A stretch of DNA of 10,239 bases from Actinomycetales bacterium (GTDB taxonomy: Bacteria; Actinomycetota; Actinomycetes; Actinomycetales; Microbacteriaceae), in assembly GCA_028868555.1 (NCBI GenBank), contig JAGWUG010000019.1, forward strand, positions 1 to 10,239, given 5' to 3'. Every line of letters starts with the position of its first letter. The first letter of the stretch is position 1. Positions 5,183-10,239 of this stretch are shown one piece after another. The position numbers and the translations under genes are program-made. The notes below the pieces were generated by a model. The model saw only the letters and a list, made by a program, of their open reading frames with translations, was not told the origin of the DNA and ran no database searches.

Positions 5183-7540
5183 TTAAATGCGCGTGATCGG
5201 CGCGACCTTCACGAGGAGGCGCTTGATGCCTCCGGAGCCAAAGTGGATCTCGGCGGTCTGGCGCGGTGGGTTGCCGCTCACGGCAATCACCTTGCCCTTG
5301 CCAAAGTCGGCGTGCTCAACCATGTCGCCCGGCGCAAGGGTCATGTCGCCGTTGTCGCGGACGCTGCTGATTGCTCCCGGGTACTGAGTGCGTGGCTTCT
5401 CGCGAACGCTCGACACTCCCCCACCGCTGCCGATGCTGTAACTCTGGCCGTCGGCGATGGATGGGCGGTATGCGGTGCGATTGGCACCGGATTCCTTCCA
5501 GCGGATGAGGTCGGCGGGAATCTCGTTGAGGAAGCGGCTCGGGGTGGCGGCATCGGTTTCACCGAAGGTGCTGCGGCTCATTGCCAGCGAAAGGTGGAGC
5601 AACTTCTTGGCGCGAGTGATGCCCACATAGAACAAGCGACGCTCTTCGGACAGGCCCCCCGGCTCGATGAAAGCCATGCGGTGAGGCAGCAGGCCCTCTT
5701 CGATGCCGGTGAGGAAGACTGCCTCGTACTCCAGACCCTTGGCGGTATGGAGGGTCATCAGGCTGACGGTTCCGGAGGCGTCATCTAGGTCATCGGCAGC
5801 GGCAACCAGGGCAACCTCATTGAGGAAGTCCGGCAGCCTGCCGTCCGGATTGTTGCGCTGGAATTCGCGAGCCACGTTCACGAGTTCCTCGAGGTTCTCA
5901 ACGCGGGCTTCGTCCTGAGGGTCGCGGCTGGCTTTCAGTGCGGTGAGGTATCCGGATCGGTCCAGCGCCTCGCGCAGAATGCTGTCCACCGATGCGGTTT
6001 CGATCATGCTCTCGAGGTGGTGCAGCAGGTTGCCCAGGTCCTTGATGGCATTGGTGATCTTTGGGCCAAAGCCAAACTCGTCGGAGTGGTCGAGAACCTC
6101 GCGCACGCTCAAACCCTGGTGCTCGGCAAACTTGGCCAACTGGGTTTCGGTGGCGTCACCGATGCCGCGCTTTGGCACATTCAGGATGCGGCGGGTGGCG
6201 AGGTCATCCTTGCCGTTGGCAACCGCAACCAGGTAGCCAAAGGCGTCCTTGATTTCCTGGCGCTCGTAGAACTTGGTGCCACCGATGACACGGTACGGCA
6301 GAGCCGAACGCACGAAAATTTCTTCAAGTGCACGGGTCTGCGAATTGGTGCGATAGATGACCGCGATGTCGCGATAGTTCATTCCCTCGCGGTGCAGGCG
6401 GTTGATTTCATCGGCAACGAACTGGGCTTCGTCGTGACCCGAGTAACCGGTGTAACCCACGATCTTTTCGCCGTCACCGCTGGCGGTCCAGAGGTTCTTG
6501 GCGGGGCGGTCAAAGTTGTTGCCAATAACTGCGTTGGCGGCAGAAAGGATGTTCTGGGTGGAGCGGTAGTTCTGCTCCAGCAGGATGGTCTTGGCGCCCG
6601 GGAAGTCCTTCTCGAATTCCACGATGTTGCGAATGTCCGCGCCGCGGAAGGCATAGATGGACTGGTCCGAGTCGCCCACCACGGTAAGTGCAGCGGGAGA
6701 CATGATGAGCCCGGTGCGCTCGTCCACGTTGGCGTGCTCGGCGTCGAGCGGGCGAGTTAGCTCGCGGATGAGCGAGTACTGAGCGTGGTTGGTGTCTTGG
6801 TACTCGTCCACCAGAATGTGACGGAACTTGCGCTGGTAGGCGGCCGCTACATCCGGGAAGTTGCGGAAGAGGTGAACGGTCTCGGCAATGAGGTCGTCGA
6901 AGTCGAAGGCATTGTTGCGACGCAGCTCGCGCTCGTAGCGCTCGAAGATCTCCACGATCATGCGATGAACTGGATCACTCATGTCGCCGGCGCGGGCGAA
7001 CGAGGCGGAATCCGCTAGCTCGTTCTTGGCCTTGGAGATGACAGCGGCAACCGCAGCCGGGGTGAGCTTGTGAATGTCTGCGCCAAGGTCTTTGATGAGG
7101 CGCTTGAAGATGGCGCGACTGTCGCCCGAGTCGTAGATGGTGAAGTTGGCGTCGTGCCCCAGGCGCTCCGCCTCGCGGCGCAGAATTAGCACGCAGGCCG
7201 AGTGGAAGGTCTTGATCCACATGCCGCTGGCGTCTTCGCCCAGCAGGTGACGAACGCGCTCGCGCATCTCGGCGGCCGCTTTGTTGGTGAATGTGATGGC
7301 CAGAATCTGGCTTGGCCAGAGTTCCTTCTTAGCCAAAAAGTGCGCAATGCGATGGGTGAGAACACGCGTCTTACCCGAGCCTGCACCAGCCACAATAAGG
7401 AGCGCCGGGCCGCGGTGTTCCACGGCGGCGCGCTGCTGCGGGTTTAGCCCTTCAACCAACTGGGAGGCGGCATCACCAAATTGGTTGGCAACCTTGCCCT
7501 CAGGCTGGGCAAAATCATCTAGGGAGAAGAGCTCGGTCAT
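5183..7540 (-). CDS. pcrA: ATP-dependent DNA helicase PcrA/UvrD (UvrD1-type)
   Basis: This 785-residue superfamily 1A 3'-5' helicase unwinds DNA in nucleotide excision repair and replication or transcription conflict. All motifs are intact: Q motif LNPQQ (32-36), Walker A GAGSGKT (52-58), Ia TFTNKAAAEMRER (83-95), Walker B VDEYQDTN (244-251), III VVGDSDQSIYAFRG (287-300), IV LEQNYRST (321-328), V TLHTAKGLE (596-604) and VI FYVGITRAKK (637-646). A flexible Gly/Ser-rich linker (about 684-735) leads to a C-terminal Tudor-like domain (GDMVEHADFGKGKV, 738-751) that in PcrA/UvrD1 proteins binds RNA polymerase. There is no nuclease domain, which argues against AdnAB or RecB. The start is ATG at 7540-7538, with no clear Shine-Dalgarno; a TAAGAT hexamer lies 9 bases upstream. 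The gene follows glpQ by 32 bases on the same strand. Confidence 0.97.
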   Translation of the reverse strand: MTELFSLDDFAQPEGKVANQFGDAASQLVEGLNPQQRAAVEHRGPALLIVAGAGSGKTRVLTHRIAHFLAKKELWPSQILAITFTNKAAAEMRERVRHLLGEDASGMWIKTFHSACVLILRREAERLGHDANFTIYDSGDSRAIFKRLIKDLGADIHKLTPAAVAAVISKAKNELADSASFARAGDMSDPVHRMIVEIFERYERELRRNNAFDFDDLIAETVHLFRNFPDVAAAYQRKFRHILVDEYQDTNHAQYSLIRELTRPLDAEHANVDERTGLIMSPAALTVVGDSDQSIYAFRGADIRNIVEFEKDFPGAKTILLEQNYRSTQNILSAANAVIGNNFDRPAKNLWTASGDGEKIVGYTGYSGHDEAQFVADEINRLHREGMNYRDIAVIYRTNSQTRALEEIFVRSALPYRVIGGTKFYERQEIKDAFGYLVAVANGKDDLATRRILNVPKRGIGDATETQLAKFAEHQGLSVREVLDHSDEFGFGPKITNAIKDLGNLLHHLESMIETASVDSILREALDRSGYLTALKASRDPQDEARVENLEELVNVAREFQRNNPDGRLPDFLNEVALVAAADDLDDASGTVSLMTLHTAKGLEYEAVFLTGIEEGLLPHRMAFIEPGGLSEERRLFYVGITRAKKLLHLSLAMSRSTFGETDAATPSRFLNEIPADLIRWKESGANRTAYRPSIADGQSYSIGSGGGVSSVREKPRTQYPGAISSVRDNGDMTLAPGDMVEHADFGKGKVIAVSGNPPRQTAEIHFGSGGIKRLLVKVAPITRI

Positions 7541-7549
7541 AACCCGTCA

Positions 7550-7555
7550 ATCTTA
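7550..7555 (-). promoter_or_regulatory. Candidate -10 element immediately upstream of pcrA
   Basis: TAAGAT on the minus strand lies 9 bases before the pcrA ATG, so initiation 6-7 bases downstream would leave a 5' leader of only 2-3 bases. No Shine-Dalgarno sequence is visible between it and the ATG, which fits a nearly leaderless message. The remainder of such a promoter would lie in the end of glpQ. Alternatively pcrA is only translated from the glpQ readthrough transcript. Confidence 0.35.
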
Positions 7556-7572
7556 ATCGGCGGGTGGGACAT

Positions 7573-8499
7573 CTATCTCAGGCCGTCCAGGAACCCGCTG
7601 AAAAGATCAGGGTGGTCGGCGAATACGCCATCGGTGCCCAGCTCCACAAAGTGGTGGTAGTACTCATCAACCGAGTACTTTGCCTCCTCGGCGCGAGCGG
7701 TCCAGGTGAACACGGAAAGCCCGCGGGCGTGAGCCTGAGCAACCAGCTCATTTGGCTCACCAAACTGCACCCCAAAACCATCGTGGGCAATCTCTTGGAA
7801 CAGCAGATTCACATCAAAACTGATGCCGTCCACGTTGGCCGCCACATCGTCAAGCCAGGCTCCTAGCCCTTCGGGCTTGGGCATGCCCCAACCCTCCACC
7901 AGGAACACAAACTTGCTATCGCCACCGATGCGCGCCTTGAGCGCCTTAATGATTGAGTAGTCAAAACTCTCAAACACCAGGGAGATGCCGCGCTCGCGCC
8001 AGTCACTGGCCTCAACCGCCTGAGCCAGTAGTTCAACGGTGTCATAACCGATGCTCTTGAAGTGGGAGCCGTGCTTGATCTCGAGAATCAGTTTCTTGCT
8101 GTCGGCAAAAGGTGCCGCTAGCAAATCACCGATGGTCGGGATCGCGAACTGCCCGTCGTACTGGGCGCTGCCTGGGCGGATCTCAGGTAGTCGCTCCTTG
8201 GCCCGAAGGGTTGAAATCTCTTCAAGGGTGAAGTCCTCGCTGAACCAGCCCGTTACTTCCCACTGGCCGTAAAACAGCTGGGTGCGCTTGCGCGAGGCAA
8301 ACTCCGGGTGGTCGGCCACATCGGTGGTTCCCGAAAGCTCGTTTTCGTGACGAATGATTAGGTGACCGTCTTTGGAGGGAACCAGATCCAGCTCAACCGC
8401 ATCGGAGCCCATTTCAAAAGCCAGCTCAAACGCTTCTAGGGTGTTTTCGGGGCGGTAGGCCGAGGCGCCGCGGTGGCCAAAAACGAGAGGGAGTTTCAC
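7573..8499 (-). CDS. glpQ: Glycerophosphodiester phosphodiesterase, GlpQ-type
   Basis: The enzyme hydrolyses glycerophosphodiesters, products of phospholipid turnover, to sn-glycerol 3-phosphate and an alcohol. The 308-residue TIM-barrel shows the family signature: GHRGASAYRPENT (8-20) with catalytic His9, VELDL (35-39) with metal-binding Glu36 and Asp38, RHEN (50-53) with His51, LILEIK (137-142) with Glu140, and TDGVFADHP (289-297) near the end. The insert between residues about 56 and 125 (TTDVADHPEF, GWFSEDFTLEEISTLRAKER) is typical of the longer GlpQ-like subfamily, many of whose members are exported. Here the protein begins directly at the first barrel strand, with no signal peptide, so it looks cytosolic. 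The start is GTG at 8499-8497; an in-frame TGA five codons upstream excludes an extension. It diverges from the phosphatase gene and leads into pcrA. Substrate range cannot be told from sequence. Confidence 0.92.
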   Translation of the reverse strand: MKLPLVFGHRGASAYRPENTLEAFELAFEMGSDAVELDLVPSKDGHLIIRHENELSGTTDVADHPEFASRKRTQLFYGQWEVTGWFSEDFTLEEISTLRAKERLPEIRPGSAQYDGQFAIPTIGDLLAAPFADSKKLILEIKHGSHFKSIGYDTVELLAQAVEASDWRERGISLVFESFDYSIIKALKARIGGDSKFVFLVEGWGMPKPEGLGAWLDDVAANVDGISFDVNLLFQEIAHDGFGVQFGEPNELVAQAHARGLSVFTWTARAEEAKYSVDEYYHHFVELGTDGVFADHPDLFSGFLDGLR

Positions 8500-8508
8500 C
8501 AGTCCAGT

Positions 8509-8538
8509 CTGTCAGCCGCACCCTGTGAGAAAGTTAAT
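8509..8538 (+). promoter_or_regulatory. Candidate promoter of the phosphatase gene
   Basis: CTGTCA (8509-8514) and GTTAAT (8533-8538) are separated by 18 bases, each a partial match to the housekeeping -35 and -10 consensus. Transcription would start near 8545 and give a short leader that contains the Shine-Dalgarno GAAAGG (8549-8554), 5 bases before the ATG. The matches are weak, and only the position and spacing support the call. Confidence 0.3.
8531..8536 (-). promoter_or_regulatory. Candidate -10 element of the glpQ promoter
   Basis: TAACTT on the minus strand fits TAnnnT and would place the transcript start near 8524, about 25 bases before the glpQ GTG. It overlaps the proposed -10 of the divergent phosphatase promoter, so the two would compete for polymerase. 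No clear -35 box is visible. The glpQ Shine-Dalgarno is weak (TGGA at best). Confidence 0.3.
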
Positions 8539-8559
8539 TGACGCAAACGAAAGGCTGAA

Positions 8560-8997
8560 ATGTCGCACTCCTACCACCAGCTAGTTGACGGCAAGATTTT
8601 CATGGGCTCGGCCGACGACACCCAAGACGTGGTTGATCGCGAAGAGGTCTCGGTTGTGGTGGATTTGCGCGGCGAGGCCACCAAGCCAGCTGCCAAGGGC
8701 GACTTCGAGTGGATTCAGGTTCCGCTGGGTGACAACGCGCCGAATGCAGAGAGTGCGCTCTACCGCGAGGCGATTGATGCAGTGGTGAAGGCCATGCACG
8801 ACAACCAGAAGGTTTACTTCCACTGCGGCATGGGTCGCGGGCGCACCGGCACAGTTGCTGCAGGTGTTTTGCTAGAGCTTGGCTACGCCACCGATGTTGA
8901 CGACGCGGCGGCCAAGGCAAAGCTGATCCGTCCGGAAATCAGCATCCAGCCGGTGCAAAAGCAGGCGCTGGAGCAGATTTTCGGAGCTCAACTTTAA
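8560..8997 (+). CDS. Small protein-tyrosine/dual-specificity phosphatase family protein
   Basis: This 145-residue cytosolic protein carries a complete cysteine phosphatase signature, HCGMGRGRTG (88-97), that is HCx5R followed by T, with nucleophile Cys89 and phosphate-binding Arg95. Asp58 in PLGDNAPN, 31 residues before the cysteine, is a plausible general acid. The N-terminal strand-turn pattern (KIFMGS at 12-17, VVVDLRGE at 32-39) is usual for compact bacterial dual-specificity phosphatases. There are no membrane segments, signal peptide or extra domains. The start is ATG with a good Shine-Dalgarno GAAAGG 5 bases upstream. It is the only plus-strand gene here, divergent from glpQ by 60 bases and convergent with guaA by 48 bases, so it is probably a single-gene transcript. 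The substrate, whether phosphoprotein, phosphoinositide or another phosphoester, cannot be inferred, and no partner kinase is nearby. Confidence 0.9.
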   Translation: MSHSYHQLVDGKIFMGSADDTQDVVDREEVSVVVDLRGEATKPAAKGDFEWIQVPLGDNAPNAESALYREAIDAVVKAMHDNQKVYFHCGMGRGRTGTVAAGVLLELGYATDVDDAAAKAKLIRPEISIQPVQKQALEQIFGAQL

Positions 8998-9026
8998 ATA
9001 CTGGTCGCCACGCTACCGCTGGCTCC

Positions 9027-9050
9027 AATAACGCGATTTTTCGCGTTATT
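9027..9050. terminator. Shared hairpin between the convergent phosphatase gene and guaA
   Basis: A perfect 10-bp stem (AATAACGCGA at 9027-9036 pairing with TCGCGTTATT at 9041-9050) closes a TTTT loop. The outer stem is A/T-rich, so each transcript has TTATT as the 3' arm, mimicking a short U tract in both directions. It lies 29 bases after the phosphatase stop codon and overlaps the guaA stop codon (9048-9046). Position and symmetry suggest a bidirectional terminator, but there is no long T run outside the stem, so strength is uncertain. Confidence 0.6.
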
Positions 9051-10239
9051 CCCACTCAATGGTGCCGGGTGGCTTGCTGGTAACGTCCAGCACTACGCGG
9101 TTTACGCCAGCAACCTCATTGGTGATGCGGTTGGAGATGCGAGCCAGAAGGTCGTAAGGCAGGCGGCTCCAGTCGGCGGTCATTGCGTCCTCAGAAGAAA
9201 CCGGACGAAGCACAATCGGGTGACCGTAGGTGCGGCCATCGCCCTGAACACCAACCGAGCGAACGTCGGCCAGAAGCACAACTGGGCACTGCCAGATTTC
9301 GCCGTCGAGACCGGCTGCGGTGAGCTCGGCACGAACAATGGCGTCGGCCTTGCGGAGCAGGTCTAGACGCTCCTTGGTTACCTCACCAACGATGCGGATA
9401 CCCAGGCCAGGACCTGGGAATGGCTGACGCTGAACGATCTCGTGTGGCAGGCCAAGCTCGGCACCAATGGCACGAACCTCGTCCTTGAACAGGGTGCGCA
9501 GTGGCTCAACCAGCTCAAACTGCAGGTCGTCTGGCAGACCTCCAACGTTGTGGTGGCTCTTGATGCCGGCGGTAGCGCCGCCACCACTCTCAACCACGTC
9601 TGGGTACAGGGTGCCCTGAACCAGGAACTTGATTGGGCGGTTGTCCGCGGCAGCTTCGGCAACCAGCGCGCGCTCGGCCTCCTCAAAGGTGCGAATGAAC
9701 TCGCGGCCAATGATCTTGCGCTTGGTCTCTGGGTCCGAAACACCGGCGAGCGCCTCGAGGAACTTGGCCTCGGCGTCCACGGTGACTAGGCGAATTCCGG
9801 TGGCGGCAACGTAGTCGCGCTCCACCTGAGTTGCCTCGTCCTGACGCAGCAGGCCGTGGTTCACGAATACGCAAACCAGCTGGTCGCCAACTGCCTTGTG
9901 AACAATCGCGGCAGCAACTGCGGAGTCAACTCCACCGGAGAGACCACAGATGACGCGGGCGTCGCCCACCTGGGCGCGAATCTTCTCAACCTGCTCTGCG
10001 ATGACATTGCCCGAGTTCCAGGTTGGTGCAATGCCGGCTGCGTTGTGCAGGAAGTTCACAAGCACGTTCTGGCCGAACTGGCTGTGCTTTACCTCCGGGT
10101 GCCACTGCACTCCGTAAATCTTGCGCTCGCGGTTGGCAAAGGCTGCAACCGGAGTGGTCTCGGTGCTTGCCAGAACCTCGAAGCCCGCAGGAGCCTCAAC
10201 CACCTGGTCGCCGTGGCTCATCCAGCAGATCTGGTCTGC
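9046..10239 (-). CDS. guaA: GMP synthase (glutamine-hydrolysing), N-terminal part missing
   Basis: GuaA converts XMP, ATP and glutamine to GMP, completing the guanylate branch of purine synthesis. The window contains the last 397 codons and the stop. The reading frame is open to the right edge, so the true start and about 125 N-terminal residues, including the catalytic Cys of the glutaminase, are outside. The end of the class I glutaminase domain is visible, with GVQWHPEV (about 10121-10090) holding the catalytic His and Glu. The ATP pyrophosphatase P loop SGGVDS lies at about 9939-9922. The C-terminal dimerisation domain includes [12 protein letters not shown] and ends in the usual PGTIEWE. 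The Met at 10221 within WMSHGD is internal, not a start. The gene converges on the phosphatase gene, sharing a terminator hairpin that overlaps its own stop codon. Confidence 0.97.
   Translation of the reverse strand, partial: ADQICWMSHGDQVVEAPAGFEVLASTETTPVAAFANRERKIYGVQWHPEVKHSQFGQNVLVNFLHNAAGIAPTWNSGNVIAEQVEKIRAQVGDARVICGLSGGVDSAVAAAIVHKAVGDQLVCVFVNHGLLRQDEATQVERDYVAATGIRLVTVDAEAKFLEALAGVSDPETKRKIIGREFIRTFEEAERALVAEAAADNRPIKFLVQGTLYPDVVESGGGATAGIKSHHNVGGLPDDLQFELVEPLRTLFKDEVRAIGAELGLPHEIVQRQPFPGPGLGIRIVGEVTKERLDLLRKADAIVRAELTAAGLDGEIWQCPVVLLADVRSVGVQGDGRTYGHPIVLRPVSSEDAMTADWSRLPYDLLARISNRITNEVAGVNRVVLDVTSKPPGTIEWE

Noticed and set aside
5099..5788. A 229-codon plus-strand open frame starting in the pcrA-sucC gap
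   Set aside because: It begins in the hairpin region but lies almost wholly opposite the conserved PcrA C terminus. The start has no ribosome-binding site, and no protein family is recognisable.
6017..6760. A 247-codon plus-strand open frame opposite the middle of pcrA
   Set aside because: The opposite strand carries helicase motifs III and IV in full, and the antisense translation shows no motif; it is a shadow frame.
7573..8499. Frameshift or truncation at the 5' end of glpQ, to explain the missing signal peptide
   Set aside because: The first barrel strand and HRGA motif follow the start at normal distance, and a stop codon sits five codons upstream in frame. The upstream 60 bases hold the divergent promoter region, so there is no remnant of a signal peptide.
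10219..10221. ATG in WMSHGD as the start of guaA
   Set aside because: The frame continues upstream to the window edge with residues expected before this motif, and the glutaminase domain would lack its catalytic Cys; the real start lies outside the window.
1..10239. Mobile element, defence system, CRISPR array, tRNA, riboswitch or biosynthetic cluster
   Set aside because: All gaps are 172 bases or shorter. No transposase, integrase, repeat-spacer pattern, tRNA-like cloverleaf or atypical composition was seen, and every gene but the phosphatase and the DUF6350 protein is a well-known housekeeping enzyme.

Overview
This window is a dense, GC-rich chromosomal segment (57-60% GC by eye) from an actinobacterium. 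Protein flavour and gene order best fit Microbacteriaceae, possibly one of the small-genome freshwater 'Luna'-type lineages; the family-level placement is inference. It holds nine protein genes, seven complete and two cut by the window edges. Intergenic gaps range from 21 to 172 bases. I see no tRNA, rRNA, CRISPR array, transposase, prophage gene or other sign of transfer.

Layout, left to right: purH (cut at left edge), purN, a DUF6350/PerM-type membrane protein, sucD, sucC, pcrA, glpQ, all on the minus strand; then a small dual-specificity phosphatase gene on the plus strand; then guaA (cut at right edge) on the minus strand. Minus-strand transcription therefore runs glpQ > pcrA > sucC > sucD > DUF6350 > purN > purH. 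The run pcrA-sucC-sucD-PerM-purN-purH also occurs in mycobacteria (the Rv0949 to Rv0957 region of M. tuberculosis, with extra genes between), so this is a conserved actinobacterial housekeeping neighbourhood, not an accessory island.

Functions: guaA, purN and purH are de novo purine enzymes, and sucCD is the TCA-cycle succinyl-CoA synthetase. pcrA is a DNA repair and replication helicase. The DUF6350 protein is a polytopic membrane protein, with mycobacterial relatives linked to cell division. glpQ hydrolyses glycerophosphodiesters. The phosphatase substrate is unknown.

The most informative non-coding signals are transcriptional. A 12-bp terminator hairpin separates sucD from the DUF6350 gene and leaves only 25 bases before the next start codon. 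Both the DUF6350 gene and purN show a TAnnnT -10-like hexamer exactly 6 bases before a GTG start and no good Shine-Dalgarno sequence, the geometry of leaderless mRNAs. pcrA is nearly the same. A perfect 10-bp hairpin overlaps the guaA stop codon and probably ends both convergent transcripts. Five of the eight visible start codons are GTG.

I found no evidence of a new multigene system. The points worth follow-up are start-site architecture, intergenic hairpins and a GlpQ-type enzyme with no visible export signal.
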